64,000 nucleotides of DNA from Alopecurus myosuroides (GCA_028641055.1 CM054061.1:36455919-36519918), one strand, 5' to 3'; shown: positions 12,701 through 24,910, counted from the stretch's first letter. The notes: a model not told the origin generated them from the sequence alone. Program-made: numbers and translations.

Positions 12701-15038
12701 ATGCGTTGGCTTTGTACTGTTTTTCTTTCTATTTTTCTTAAATGTACAAACTACAAACACTGAATTTTCAAAAATATTTCGCCCATTAAGTATCATATTG
12801 CACAATAGTATATAGAGTGCAGAGTGAAGTACGTGGAGTACAAAGACATACACTATATGGAGTAAATTAAGAGAAGTGCAATTACACCATGGACCAATCG
12901 TGTGGGCATGTTTTCTGCCGCTAAAAGTGAACAAAACTGTAGCAAAAGTTTTTTCCCAGTTGTTTTTAATGCGATTTATAACCCAGTCCGCATGTAGCTT
13001 TGTCAGTTGTTTTCTATTTGCCGGCTGTTTGTCTGGCTTTATAGCTCGAGTATTGCCAGCAGGGAGATATCTTTGTCAGCAAATAGAAGTATCTGCCGGT
13101 AATAATTTTCACGGTAGTTTGAGGTTTTCCTGGTAGTCAACTGCATGTACACATATTCATTTCCAGCAGTTAATTACCCTTAGAAACTGTCTTTTGCCAA
13201 CAGACAACTACCCTCTCCCGTCACAATGCCTTAAATTATATTTATTTACAATAGATATCTCAATTCACATACCTTACATAGGTATAAACTAAAATAATAG
13301 ACAAAGAAGAGATGCATTTTTTTTCTTCGTTCAATAAACACTTTATCAACATAATGTATACATATGAATTGGAAATTTGTTCACACTAAACATCCAAAGA
13401 TTATCAACCAATGCAACTAAACAAGCCTCTAGCGGTACATAGGCCAAGCAATTACACATATTATCCGAAATACTATCAGTACAATAGCTATATATGTGAC
13501 TCCTAAATTGTTTAGTCCAACGAGCCACGAATACGTGTACCAGATCCCCGGATGTTGTCGCCTAAAAACTTGATAAGTGAAAGATGAGAGTACTAGAGGA
13601 AAATATGATTTGCATATACTCCAAACTCATATAACATCTAACATATATCAAGTATTTTCTCTAAATTATAATGTTATACACGTAATATAATGTTAACAAT
13701 AGATAATTGAATTTTCGATAGAAACAGAAATCTCGTTACTAGTCCAGGTGATGCAGCCATCCTATATAATAGTTCTTTTCATATATAATATGTGAAAAAA
13801 AGAACACTGCCTTTATAAACAACAAAGGATATCGTCATAAAAAGGGGAACTTTCACTACCCGCCGCGAGATCAGTCTGCTCATGACTAATGGCTGTGCAC
13901 TTTAGATTTGATCTCTCTTGTATATCCGACATACACGTCTCAAATAAGATATATATGTTGATGGCGATGCACATATTGCAAGTGAGTAAGCTTTTAGTTC
14001 ATAAAGGCACAAACTTGCAGGATATATCGAATGAATAAATTTTAGTTCATAAAGACATACTTAATAAGCCATTATAGATGATATCAGCGTAGGAACATCA
14101 GTTATAAGATAAAAATTGACGGTTAAGCCGCATACAAAGCTCTGAAACTCACTTCCTTTCGTCTCATCAACTATTCTAACATGCATATTCTTGTAAGAAC
14201 ATTAACATGTGGAATAAAATATTATTTATCAACTAGAAGCACACAAAACGGTTTACTATTAAAACATAGAGAAACAAAGAGGATTGAGCCGAACCATAAT
14301 AAGATTTTAAAAGGAAGAAAAAAGGCGAGAGGTTTCTTTTATTCCAAGAAGGTACCAAGAAAAATATGTTGACCATGACCTGAAATGTGCTAGTTTATGT
14401 TCACATACTATTTTTGTAGATTTGTTATATCCCAGGTTTTAAATCGCTCGAACCTATTTTTATGGTCATCTAAAAAATTTGTAACATTTGTCGTTCCTAG
14501 GTCCTATATAGTTTGTATCTGTTTGAGAGAAAAAAATTCGAAAAAAATGGATTCAAAAAAATTCCCGACTTTGGAAAAAGTATGATCATGTATTAGAAAA
14601 TGTCACACTTTCGAAAATACAATTCATCTGCTTTAGAAAATAGTCACGGTTTGGCTGACGCGAGTATTTATTTTGGAATAGGAAAATGTCTTTTTTTTTC
14701 GAAACCGACTTTATAAGATAAATAGTACAAGTGACATATATTTCAGATAATAAAAAGGAAAACATGAAAATGTTCACGTGATTCAAAAATAAGTTCATGG
14801 GATTTTTGAAAAAATTCATGACTTCAAAACATTTTTAGTTTGCAGAATTAGCATTTTAACCTTGTGATATTGTTGGGATTCATCTCCATTCATATGATTT
14901 TATTTTGCACATATGTCCACGTGTTGTCTGTTTTTTTTTTTGCATAATATGCATTTTTAGTTTGAACACGATGCATTTTTATCAACCAGTGATACATATA
15001 AAACTAAAATAATCCAACATACGAAGTTGTATGAAGTA
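9762..15038. other. Unrecognised intergenic DNA
   Basis: Apart from the Copia trace listed separately, I see no gene, transposon terminus or tandem repeat that I can support. The first bases after the LTR (ACCAC) would be one copy of the element's TSD. The remainder is moderately AT-rich, with short ORFs that show no domain motifs and no splice logic. Confidence 0.5.
11170..11370 (-). pseudogene. Trace of Copia reverse transcriptase
   Basis: A short minus-strand reading (AVTNGWDTRQLYIQNTFLHA) matches the Copia RT motif in which a Trp-x-x-Arg-Gln-Leu-Asp-x-x-Asn-Ala-Phe-Leu-His block precedes the VYM segment. The following VSMRPGR is in another frame, so there is a frameshift. No LTR or other pol domain is visible nearby. 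This is an isolated old fragment of about 70-150 bp. Confidence 0.5.
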
Positions 15039-15285
15039 ATCCCTCCGTAAAAAAATACAAGCCACCCTTAAATATCATTGTTTAACCAACATATAATTTT
15101 GACCATTATTAATACGTTCACAAATTTAGTATACTATTATGTGAGATTGACATAATTTCAGGACGAATGCTACAATATCATTTATATATTCCCAACCCAT
15201 ATAATTTAATATATACTAATAGTCAAACTCGAGCATCAAAGATCAGCCTAAAAATAGCCAGACTTGTATTTTGGGATGGAGGGGA
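15039..15285. mobile_element. Stowaway-like MITE
   Basis: Bounded by TA dinucleotides (15037-15038 and 15286-15287). The left end ATCCCTCCGTAAAAAAATAC pairs with the right end, whose complement reads TCCCCTCCATCCCAAAATAC followed by the shared AAG. The length of about 247 bp, AT-rich body and TA target fit Tc1/mariner-derived Stowaway MITEs. Confidence 0.7.
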
Positions 15286-15989
15286 TATGAAATACCCGCT
15301 GGTGTAAAAAAAAACAGTTTATGAGAAGCCACGCTAGTTTTAGGAGAACCGGTAACGCTCGTATCAGATTAAACCGTTGAGTAGAAGAATATGCGTCAAG
15401 CCCATTCGTTGCACATGGTATGCGTTAAATAAGTCCACACCAGACGGGCCTTCCAGCCATCAACAATTAACCACCCGATTAGCACTTTGGTGTTCCCGGT
15501 TAGATGGGCCCCCATCCTTCTCGCCCGGGACGTCCACTGCCACCGTGTCGCCCGCATTTTTTCTTACTGGGCCGGCCCATTCAAACGATTTGTTGTTTGG
15601 TCTGTTTTGCTGAACGTTTCGCTGCAGCTGGGCACCGCTGCGGGTGGGTCCGTATTGTCAGAGCAGGGTCTGTCGCTCATCGTTTTGGTTGTACGCTGGT
15701 GGGAGGATCAACCAATTGAAGTTGGTGGAAATTTCTGTCGGGTCCTGATGTGGGACTAAAATTTCCTAGTTGTCGTATGTTGGCTGCTGCCGTTGACTTG
15801 ACCAGCGATCCACGCGCGCGGCACTGTTTGCTGCTCTTGACCGACGCTGGCTTTACATGCACACTCACCGACACACGACCAGCTCCTTCTCTCCTTTATC
15901 TTCTTATAAGCGTGACACGTATAACTTCTTCGAACTTCAACGAGTCCGGCCGTCGGCTCTGGTGGCGAGGCCGGACTCTCCAGAGCATC

Positions 15990-16157
15990 ATGAACTACAT
16001 CACTGCCGGCGATAACCCCCGCATGCGATACCCTCACTTGCATTCCAGGCGTGCTCACCCGCCGAGATTCAATCCCGAACAGCCGTCCGACGACAGCGAC
16101 GATGACGGCGATGACTTCGACGACTACGAGTACATGTATTATACTCCTAGGCAGTAG
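15990..16157 (+). CDS. Short acidic hypothetical protein
   Basis: 55-residue ORF from ATG 15990 to TAG 16155-16157. The N-terminal half is basic and His/Arg-rich; the C-terminal half is strongly acidic (SDDSDDDGDDFDDYE). A TATAAG sequence lies near 15903-15908. The same frame is open upstream to 15750, so a longer start is possible. No domain is recognised. The frame ends just before degenerate tandem repeats. It could be a real small gene, a captured exon, or chance; the biased composition favours real coding slightly. Confidence 0.3.
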   Translation: MNYITAGDNPRMRYPHLHSRRAHPPRFNPEQPSDDSDDDGDDFDDYEYMYYTPRQ

Positions 16158-16398
16158 TATGACTAAACCATGCCTCACACAAATGGTTCATCTATGTATC
16201 CACTGTTGTTCCTTATTGCTGATCTAGCTACCTATGTTTCCCGCCACCGGTTAGCCGAGACAACGCGGCTTAGGCCTCGGTCGAAGTTAGTTTAATGTAT
16301 TAGGGCTAGTTTGAATAATTTCGCTACTTTGTTTGAATTATTCCAGAATTTGTTTCAAACTATCCAACCAGACAACACATCGTACGAGCACACAAATC

Positions 16399-16600
16399 GT
16401 GTGTTTCCTTCGAGCGCTTATGAACCACTCGATAAGCGGTGTGTTTCTTTTCGGGGGCTTCTGAACCGTTGGACCATCGATGTGTTTCTTTCGGGAAGAA
16501 GCACACAGATCGTGTGTTTCCTTCGTGCGCTTGTGAGCCGTTGGATCAGTGTTGTATTTCTTTCGATTTCTTCTGAGTCATTCGATCAACACGCTATCAT
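16399..16600 (+). repeat. Degenerate ~40-bp tandem repeats
   Basis: About five imperfect units, each containing a variant of GTGTGTTTCYTTCG followed by a TGAACCGTTGGATCA-like segment. Arrays like this are often found in the subterminal parts of CACTA elements. A link to the CACTA transposon on the right is possible, but no terminus was found. Confidence 0.55.
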
Positions 16601-16680
16601 GACCACTTCGTAAGTCACAAGACCGTATATATAGCTCACCTCTCATACATGTTCGGCACTCAGTGGGTACTCTTTTGACA

Positions 16681-17315
16681 TACAAAACATTCAGATTCCC
16701 CTTCATACGGCCGACGGTTCATTTGATATTCGGGCACTTGATCAGGAGCCACAGTCGGTCTGTATGAAGGAGAAACAATGTGTTTTCTTCTATATATCAA
16801 AAATCCTCCAGTTCATCGACGGTGTACAAAGCATCAAATTCCCCTTCATACGCACGACGGTGCATTTGATATGCGGGCACTTGATCAGGAGCCACAGTCG
16901 GGCTGTATGAAGAAGAAACCGTGTGTTTTGTTCTATATATCTACAAATCCTCCAGTTCATTGACCGTATACAAAGCATTCAGATTCCCCTTCATACGCCC
17001 GATGGTGCATTTTATATGCGGGCACTTGATCAGGAGCCACAGTCGGGCTGTATGAAAGACAAACAGTGTGTTTTGTTCTATATATCTACAAATCCTCCAG
17101 TTCATCAACCGTATACAAAGCATTCAGATTCCCCTGCATACGCCCGACAGTGCATTTGATATGCGGGCACTCAGGAGCCACAATCGTGTTGTATGTAGGA
17201 GAAACCGTGTGTTTTGTTCTATATATCTACAAATCCTCCGGTTCATCGACTATATACAAAGCATTAAGATTCCCCTGCATACCCCCCGACAGTGCATTTG
17301 ATACAAAATATGTGG
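16681..17315 (+). repeat. ~144-bp tandem repeat, about 4.4 copies
   Basis: Units start at 16681, 16825, 16968, 17114 and 17255 (periods 144, 143, 146, 141). Each contains CAGATTCCCCTTCATACG, a GATATGCGGGCACTTGATCA block, and ATATATCTACAAATCCTCC. The last unit is partial. Short ORFs crossing the units are by-products of the repeat. Confidence 0.88.
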
Positions 17316-17426
17316 AAAACAGAGGTGGGCAAGTCCAAATACTTGAACCATGAAGGTTTGATACATTATTACACAGTGGTCTAGCAATATTACATGAACC
17401 ATGAAGGTTTTATACGTTATGCCCAA

Positions 17427-18104
17427 CTAGTGCCGCCATTGTATCCCTTTCTGTCGTAGCCATGGAGCATCTTCATTATTTAACGCGATGCTTAGGTCAG
17501 TTTTCACTCTCAAGGGCGGAATTTCTTCAAAGTTATTATAATCTTCTGACATGTATGTCTTTTCCTCCACTCCCATGATGTTTCTTTTCCCTGAAAGAAC
17601 TATGTGGTGCTTCGGCTCACTGCATGATGTAATAGAATTCTTATCTTTTTGTTTCATCGGTTGTGTAGATATGTCCTCCACATAGAAAACTTGAGATACA
17701 TCTTTGGCTAGGACGAATGGTTTGTTTCTGTACCCAAGATTGTTGAGATCCACTGTTGTCATTCTGTATTTCTGATCTACCTTTACACCTGTCATCTTGA
17801 CCCATTGACACCAAAACAGAGGGACCTTAAAATTAGGTCCATAGTCAAGTTCCCATATCTCCTCTATGTAACCATAATATTTCTTCCTTTCCACATTGCA
17901 TCCGGTTGAATCAAAACGGACACCACTGTTTTTGTTGGTGCTCTTTTTATCTTGTGATATCGTGTAAAATATATTCCCATTTATCTCGTATCCTTGTAAA
18001 GTCAGTACAATCGAAGATGGTGACCTGGCCAACAAGTACAGCTGATCTCCAACAATGTTTTTATTCCTGAGTTCTGTATGCAACCAGGCACTGAATCTAT
18101 CCAT
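17427..18104 (-). pseudogene. CACTA transposase C-terminal domain (DUF4216-like)
   Basis: A 225-residue frame with the pattern of the C-terminal domain of plant CACTA proteins: a yYGyIEeIWELDYG-type strand followed by FWCQWV, then NNLGYRNKPFVLAKDVSQVFYV. It ends near a stretch matching the usual protein C-terminus. The upstream continuation (to about 18286) is in another frame. Confidence 0.72.
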
Positions 18105-18366
18105 GTGTTCATCATTAATAAAGGATTCAGACAGCCCTTTTTCTTCAACCGTAAAATATTCTTGTGTTCCTTGATATACGAAGCCACCAAGGTGAACAAT
18201 TGTAGAACTGTGTAGTGTGCTTTAGTGAAATAATGTCTGTCCATAAATACCTTTGGTTTCCGTTCTAGCGTGCCTTTTCCACCCATTCTCCCCTCATGTC
18301 ATGATTCGGGAAAACCAATCGACCTAAGGTCTGGAATTAAGTCAACACAAAACTCAATGACCTCCT

Positions 18367-18693
18367 CTATTCCATAACCCTTGGAGATGCTTCCTTCTGG
18401 CCTCCATAACCCTTGGAGATGCTTCCTTCTGGCCTAGCACGGTTATGAAGATATTTCTTTAAGACTCCCATGAACCTCTCAAAGGGGAACATATTCTGTA
18501 GAAACACAGGACCGAGAATGGTAATCTCTTTGGCTAGGTGAACTAGGAGGTGCGTCATAATATTAAAGAAGGATGGTGGGTACACCAACTTGAAGCTGAC
18601 AAGACATTGGATCACATCTGTCTGTAACGCTAATAGACTTTCTGGATTGATTACCTTCTGAGAAATTGCATTGAGGAATGCACATAACTTCAC
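18367..18693 (-). pseudogene. CACTA transposase middle domain (DUF4218-like)
   Basis: The frame carries LVYPPSFFNIMTHLLVHLAKEI and GPVFLQNMFPFERFMGVLKKY, the hallmark of the DUF4218-type domain that follows TNP2 in CACTA proteins. The normal downstream part is disturbed by a 32-bp perfect tandem duplication at 18372-18435. Confidence 0.8.
18372..18435. repeat. 32-bp perfect tandem duplication
   Basis: The segment beginning CCATAACCCTTGGAGATGCT occurs twice back to back (18372-18403 and 18404-18435). 32 is not a multiple of three, so the duplication shifts the frame of the CACTA coding region. Confidence 0.9.
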
Positions 18694-18981
18694 AATGGGT
18701 AGTCGAACATTTTATGGTAGAATCCCCCTCAACGCAATCGGAAGCAATTGTGTCTTCAGCATATGACAGTCATGAGACTTCAGGTTTTGGAATTTTTCTC
18801 CGCCACATTTATTATTCCCTTTATATTCGACAAGAAGCCAGAGGGGACCTTGATACTACTTCGTTCTTAAAAAAACATTTCCTTCTCTTCCTTGGTAAAA
18901 GCGTAGCTGGCAGGACCACCTTGAAACCGCTCAGGATTTTTGTCGTCGCGACCTTTTGTGTGTTGTTGGTCCTACCGTGCT

Positions 18982-20351
18982 TCAAATATATCTTTTGACT
19001 TCCCATAAAAGCCAAAAAAAGCCTAGCAGGTTCACGCAAAGATTCTTCGTCAGGTGCATCACGTCGATCGCAGAGCAGACATCTAGGTATTTCCAATAGG
19101 GTAGATCCCAAAATATAGATTTCTTCTTCCACATGGGTGCGTGTTCGTCAGCGTCATTCAGAACAGGTTTTCTGCCAGGACCCTTTCCAAATATTACATT
19201 CAAATCCTTCACCATATAAAATACATCATCACCAGGTCGGAGGATAGGCGTCTCTCGGGTATCTACCTCACTATTGAAATACTTGCCTGATTTTCTTAAG
19301 GGATGCTTGTGCGGAAGAAAACGACGATACCCGAGGTACACAACCTTTTTACATTTATCCAGATCTATACTTTTGGTGTCATCTAAACAGTGTGTGCATG
19401 CATTGTATTCCTTGTTTGTATGTCCATAAATGTTACTAAGAGCTAGCCAATCGTTGATGGTTATGAACAACATCGCTCGTAGGTTAAATTCTTTTTGTTC
19501 ATGCTCGTCCCACACAGCTACACCTCCTTCACGCCATAACTGTAAAATTTCATCGACTAATGGCCTTAGGTACACATCAATGACGTCGTTTCCCGGTTGC
19601 CTCGGGCCTTGGATCAACATTGGCATCATAATGAACTTCCTCGTCATGCACAGCCAAGGAGGAAGGTTATGTATACATAGAGTCACATGACAGGTGCTAT
19701 GGCTGCAACTCAGCTCACTAAATGGATTCATGTCATATTTACTTAGACTAAAACATAAGTTTTTGAATCACCTGCAAAGCGGGGGAAATTTCTCTCGATT
19801 TTTCTTCACTGCGACCCATCAGCGGGGTGTCTCAACATCTCGTCTTTCTTACGGTCTTCCATGTGCCATCGCAACAGCTTGTCGTGCTCTTTGTTTCTAA
19901 ACAAACATTTCAACCGTGGTATTATAGGAGCATATCGCATCACCTTTGCAGGAACCCTCTTACTGCGGCGCTCACCGTCAACATCGCCAGGGCCGTCTCG
20001 TTTGATCTTATACCAAAATGCAGTGCATACCGGGCATTGTTCCAAATTCTCGTACTTCTCACCGCGGTAGAGGATGCAGTCATTAACGCAAGCATGTATC
20101 TTCTCCACGTCTAATCCTAGGGGGCAGACAAGCTTCTTTGCTTGGTATGTACTGTCGGGCAATTCATTGTTTCTAGGAAGCTGGTTCTTCACTATTTGCA
20201 GCAATTTTGTAAATCCGCGGTCAGTCACACCGTTCTCGGCCTTCCATTGCAGCAATTCCAGTGTGCTGCCCAACTTTTTCTGTCCATCTTTGCAATTTGG
20301 ATATAACAATGTTTTTTGATCCTTTAACATCTGGTCGAACTTCAGCCTCAC
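18982..20351 (-). pseudogene. TNP2-type transposase remnant
   Basis: Two frames (19806-20351 and 18982-19731) together cover the TNP2 domain. The first has IHACVNDCILYRGEKYENLEQCPVC and APIIPRLKCLFRNKEHDKLLRWH-like text, here cited only by pattern (Cys pair plus IIPRLK). The second has VDEILQLWREGGVAVWDEHEQ and INDWLALSNIYG, then SIDVMHLTKNLCVNLLGF. A frameshift and stop near 19731-19806 separate them. The catalytic Asp residues were not mapped. Confidence 0.85.
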
Positions 20352-20413
20352 CTTTTAAATCTCGAATTATGTCTTTGGATCCATAATTTCCTGGCCAAGA
20401 TCATCGATATGGG

Positions 20414-20779
20414 CTAATCTGGTGCCAGGTCTTCTTCTTCTACTTCATCGTTATCTTGCATTCCAGTACCGGCACCGTATTCAGGGAAAATATCATGATA
20501 GTTGTCGTCATTCTCTTCTTCTTCGTTGTCTGCCTTCATAACCCCTCTTCCTCCGGGCTTGGTCCAATAATTATAGTGGGGCATGAAACCGGACCGAAAC
20601 AGGTGGAAGTGGATGACTCTATGAGTAGAGTGTTCCTTTTGATTCCTACATACGACACATGGACAACGCATAAAATTATTCCGCTTGTTTGCATGGGTCA
20701 CCTCGAGAAAATAATCCACCACTTTCGTGAACGCGGCAGAGCGTCGGTTAGCGTACATCCATTTCAGGTTCATCTGCAT
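20414..20779 (-). pseudogene. Transposase-associated N-terminal domain
   Basis: A 121-residue frame whose first part (MRCPCVVCRN, a paired C-x-C-x2-C block, then HLFRSGFMPHYNYWTKPG) matches the Transpos_assoc domain at the start of CACTA TNP2 proteins. An acidic linker follows. Out of frame with the TNP2 part downstream unless spliced or frameshifted. Confidence 0.75.
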
Positions 20780-21409
20780 TATATGATTATTAAGAACCTT
20801 TACAGAACACCGTGAATAGAGAAATGACCAATGTTATATCGACATATGAAAAGATAAAGTTGGTACCTCGACCGAGAAGGAAAGAAGGAGGAGAAAGTTT
20901 ATTTAATTAAGTGTGGCTCGGAAAAATTATATCATGTTTGTTTTCTGCGAGCTGAGATGGCGTTATGCTCTCGGGCATTTCCTCGAACACCTCTTGTGCA
21001 TAGGAGGGAAAAACAAATGCGCACACACCCCACAACAAGAATGTGTGTGTGGGGGGGGGCTCCAACCGGGGTAAAAGCTGTTGCGGGCCATTTACCCTGG
21101 TTGGAACCACAAACCGGGGCAAAATACCCCCTCCCCGAGTCGCTCTGCTCGCCCCAGCCCTAGATCTGCACCCTTTTACACCGGGCAGTAGCCGAGCCGA
21201 GGTGAAAGGGGTGTTCTCCATCGAATAAAAGCCCCATTCTCCACTAGTGTCAATGTTTATGCTTGACACCGAGTTTGTTTCATTTATGTGATAAAAACAT
21301 ATATGTTTTTTTAGATGCAAATTTTAGTGTATAGACATGCGAATTTTAGTGTATTGTGATGTGCGATAAAAAATTACGACCTATAGCAATGCACGTGCAT
21401 TCCACCAGT

Positions 21410-23353
21410 AGGTCTAAAATCTGAGATGCAGTCAGCCCCATCCTTTTTTGGGAGAAGAACAATGGTGGCAGTGTTGATGACCTGGATGTTGTTGACCGAG
21501 AGCACCGTAAAAGCGTTTATGACCTTGATGAGATCCTCTTTGACGATGAGCCAGCCTGACCGGAAGAAGTTGGACAAGAAACCGTCTGACCCCGGTGCTT
21601 TATCCTGACGAGATCTAAAATGGGGGGAAACAATCTGTCATGGAAGGGGGTTGCGCCAAGGTGACCCGCTATTTCCTCTGTTATTCGACATAGCTATTGC
21701 CCCTCTTCAAAGACTGCTTGAGGTGGCCACTGCCTCTGGCCTTCTTCATTAGCTCCAAGGCCGCACTACCGCTCCTCGCATCTCTCTGTATGCTGACAAT
21801 GCCGCCATTTTCCTGGCTCCTCTCGCTGATGATGTTGCAAACCTTGCTGCAACCCTTCATAACTTCGGGGAAGTCACTTGGGTTGATCACCAACGTCACT
21901 AAAATCTCAGTTGCGCCAATTCGTTGCTCGGCCATTCTGGCCGACTTCCCTGCGGCCATCGACACCTTCCCAATCAAGTACCTCAGCCTTCCGCTCTCCC
22001 TTAAATGTCCCAATCTAGAGCCATACGTTGACAAAGTGGTAGCTCGGCTTAATCCCTGGGTTGGGAAGCTCATCACCCGTGCGTGAAATCCGTCCTCACC
22101 TCAATGCCCATTTTTCTTTTGACGATAATCAAAGTGTGCAAATCTACTATCAAGGCGATCGACAAGTTAAGGCGGGGTATGCTTTGAGATTGCAGCAAAA
22201 AAGTTAGGGTGGAAATTGCAAGGTGAACCGGGCCAAGACCTTCCGCCCAAAGGATCATGGGGGTCTTGAAATTCTTGAGCTCGACAAGTGGGCCAGGGCC
22301 TTTCGGCTGTGCTGGTTATGGTATGAGTGGAAGGCCCCGGACAAGCCTTGGATTGGGTTGGAAACCCCTAGCGATGACGCCGACATATCCCTTTTCGGTG
22401 CGGTTACCTTAGTTTCACTTGGTGACGGGAAGAAGGCCTCCTTCTGGTCATCCTCGTGGCTCCATAACACCATGCCAAGATCGGTGGCTCCCCTTCTATT
22501 TGCCGCCTCCAAGCGCAAAAACGCTCTGTGCATGACGCCTTGATTTGCCAAAAGTTGATTTCTGACATCAATATGGAGGCCTTCACCGTGGAGCACATTT
22601 TGCAATTTGTCAACCTCTGGGAGGAGGTTCAGGCACTCACCCTTACCCCAGGGGCGGAGGATGAGATCTCTGGACCCTCTCCAGCAACGGAACTTACTTT
22701 GCGGGATCGGCCTATCGGGTGCAGATCGCGGGATCCAACACTTGCTCCTTCAAGAAAATGTCTGGAAGCCCTGGGCTCCGCCTAAATGTCGTTTTTTCGC
22801 TTGGCTGGCCGTGCAAAATCGTCTTTGGAGCATGGACCGTCTCGCCACCAGGGGTTTACCTCACCAGCCGGTTTGCCAGCTGTGTAACTGCCTCCCCGAG
22901 ACCGCTAGGCACATCTTATTCGAGTTCCTTTTCTCCAAGTGGATCTGGACGGCTGTTGCGCTATGGCTCTCCTATCCCTCCTTGGCTCAGTGGCTGGGGC
23001 AGGATCGCCCAATCGTTATGCACTACTTGCATGCCCTGTCGGCATCTCCATGTACTTCGCCTCTGGGGCTGAAGACTGTGATCATCCTCGTCACTAGGGA
23101 AATCTGGAAGGAGCGTAACGCCAGGGTCTTCAATAACAAGTTCACTCGCCCCTTTGAGCTGATGTAGAATATTATAGACGAGGGCATGTGCTGGATCCGT
23201 GCCGGAGCTATAAAGTTTGTTGAGATTCTGGACGGATAGTCTCTTTGTTTGTTCGTTTTTTTTTCTTTTTTGATGGCCTGGGCCAACTCTGTTTGCTTCT
23301 CCTATATTAATAGAAAACGGCAAACCTTTTGCCGCGTTTCCTTCAAAAAAAAC
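21410..23353 (+). mobile_element. LINE with inverted 5' segment, decayed
   Basis: 21410-21605 reads as LINE reverse transcriptase on the minus strand (KAPGSDGFLSNFF, then TIVLLPKKDG and SDFRP). From about 21615 the plus strand continues with later RT text (GLRQGDPLFPLLFDIA), degenerate middle sequence, then the C-terminal zinc-binding RT-associated domain (WKPWAPPKCRFFAWLAVQNR, C-x2-C near 22875, and REIWKERNARVFNNK). A 3' untranslated tail ends in poly(A) at 23346-23353. Several frameshifts and stops are present. An inverted 5' end joined to a normal 3' end is the signature of twin priming. No TSD could be seen. Confidence 0.72.
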
Positions 23354-23960
23354 TGGAAATTTTGATCTCATCTTATGAGAAAGGTAATCCCAGGTCATGA
23401 AGGTCCTCGTTGACAGCGTAGCTAGATCAAGTGATATGCGGATAAATCCCCTCGACGACTGGAAACCAGGGATCATGATAGGGGCGTCGAACTGTGCAGG
23501 TCGTCGGGGGACAAAGGATGCCATTGCCTCGAGATATCGCGGTGCTGGGTGCAAACCTCGAGTTCCCAACAACCGGAAAGATGAAAAGTACAGGCTGCCG
23601 GGCAGTGGCTGAGCTACAACCAAAATGTTGTGTGGGCCAGGCTAAAAATAAAGCACAGTTTTAGTTTAACTAACTCTAAGAATTTAGGGGAAAACTTGAG
23701 AAAAAGACCATGCTATTAAACGTGCTAGACTAACTAAGTCACATGATCTAATAAATGTTTTACTAGCCCAGCTTGAGTAGGTAGCTAGAAATTAGAATTA
23801 TTTACCTCGATGGAGCATTGAAGCAGTGAAACTAGTGCTCTATGTGTTCTTGGTTTTTTTTTTCCTATACGTGGATATGTCAGCGACCGGGGAATAAAAT
23901 CTCTTGGTGGTTTGCCTTTGTTTTTTGAGCGGGGCTTGGACGCTTGGTGGTTGTTGCCTA
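23354..23960. other. Unrecognised DNA between LINE and Helitron end
   Basis: A minus-strand frame across 23380-23620 is open but has no recognised domain. The rest is AT-rich with poly(T) near 23852. No element ends are seen other than the Helitron 3' end that begins at 23961. Confidence 0.4.
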
Positions 23961-24000
23961 CTAGTTTTGAAGGCGCGGCTTGCCGCGCGCCACATGTTAA
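23961..24000 (-). mobile_element. Helitron 3' terminus
   Basis: On the minus strand the sequence reads GGCGCGCGGC-AAG-CCGCGCC, a strong hairpin, then TTCAAAACTAG followed by T. A GC-rich hairpin some ten bases before a terminal CTRR with a following T is the standard Helitron 3' end. The element therefore extends to higher coordinates. Its 5' end was not found, and it has since received the LINE at 24035. Confidence 0.72.
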
Positions 24001-24034
24001 TTGTAAATTATTTTTTCTGCAATCCTCATGTATT

Positions 24035-24579
24035 TTTTTTTAGATAAAAGGCAGCAGTTTTGCCCTGCTTTAATATTAATAAAGCAACCAGTTCGAAGCC
24101 AACAACGATAGCTACCCGCTGCCCCACACCACACTGGGCACCAACACACTAGAGAATGTAGACACAAGTCGACAGGGGCCGGCACCCCAAGAACAAGCCG
24201 GTAAAAACCAACGACACTAAGTAGTGGAAGGCAGTTGCAAGAGCGCCAACGTCCGATAGCGCCTCTTCAACTCGGTAGCCAGGAGGAGCAGTTGCTCCAC
24301 ACTCCTTTGCCAGGTCGGCCCAATGCTGCACAAACAAAATTATTTTGAGGATTACGTCAGCCGGTTTGTTTCGAATACGGGACTCGAACGTCGCTTTGTT
24401 ACGGATAAGCCAAATCGACCAGCACAACGCAGCGAAAAGCACCCAGCTAGTCCGTCGCAGTTGGCTTGGCAGCACAAAGTAAATTGCAAAAAACTGAGCG
24501 AAATTTGCAGGCCGCCACTCGCAGCCAGGGTATCCCGGATCACACTCCAATCTAGCTTCGGGAGGGCACACTGATCACA
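24035..24579 (-). mobile_element. LINE 3' fragment with 18-bp TSD
   Basis: 5'-truncated LINE on the minus strand. The direct repeat CTGCAATCCTCATGTATT flanks it exactly (24017-24034 and 24580-24597). A poly(T) run at the left is the poly(A) tail, and the coding part carries the LINE C-terminal motif SWVLFAALCWSIWLIRNKATF. Complete TSD, tail and truncation make this a clear target-primed insertion, inside the Helitron body. Confidence 0.92.
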
Positions 24580-24910
24580 CTGCAATCCTCATGTATTGTA
24601 AAAGTTAATATTAAGACGGGTCATGTTTTAAGACAAGACATATAGATCTTCATACCGACAGGTAGCACTCGTTTCTATACATATATGACATACTTACAAA
24701 AGGGTGAATGAAAAAAATAAAAAGTAGTGGTATGTGAACCACGACATAGTAGATACATAAAAAGTACAGGTAGCATAATCTCTGAATGGTGGAGAAGCTG
24801 AGATATATCAAAGCATCTAGTAAGGAACATGCGGATGGTGTAGACGAAGGTGCCCAGTTTTGGTGGCAATGACAGTGGACTGGCTGCAAAGAAGAACAAC
24901 GAAGAAAGTA

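Larger units (their letters stand above)
17427..21249 (-). mobile_element. CACTA (En/Spm) DNA transposon, decayed
   Basis: A minus-strand coding block in the order Transpos_assoc-like, TNP2 transposase, DUF4218-like, DUF4216-like is the usual plant CACTA transposase layout. The right end at 21249 reads CACTAGTGGAGAATGGGGC on the minus strand, with nearby GGTTGGAACCACAAACCGGG-type subterminal inverted motifs. The left terminus was not found; the boundary given is the last coding base, and the tandem repeats at 16.4-17.3 kb may be subterminal sequence. The coding blocks lie in several frames, so the transposase is a pseudogene. Confidence 0.85.

Noticed and set aside
16681..17315. CRISPR-like array
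   Set aside because: Repeat units are contiguous and about 144 bp with no spacers, in a plant genome.
21375..21412. Possible Helitron 3' end (AGCAATGCACGTGCATTCCACCAGTAG)
   Set aside because: It resembles the grass terminus but lacks a terminal CTRR and a GC-rich stem; too weak to call.
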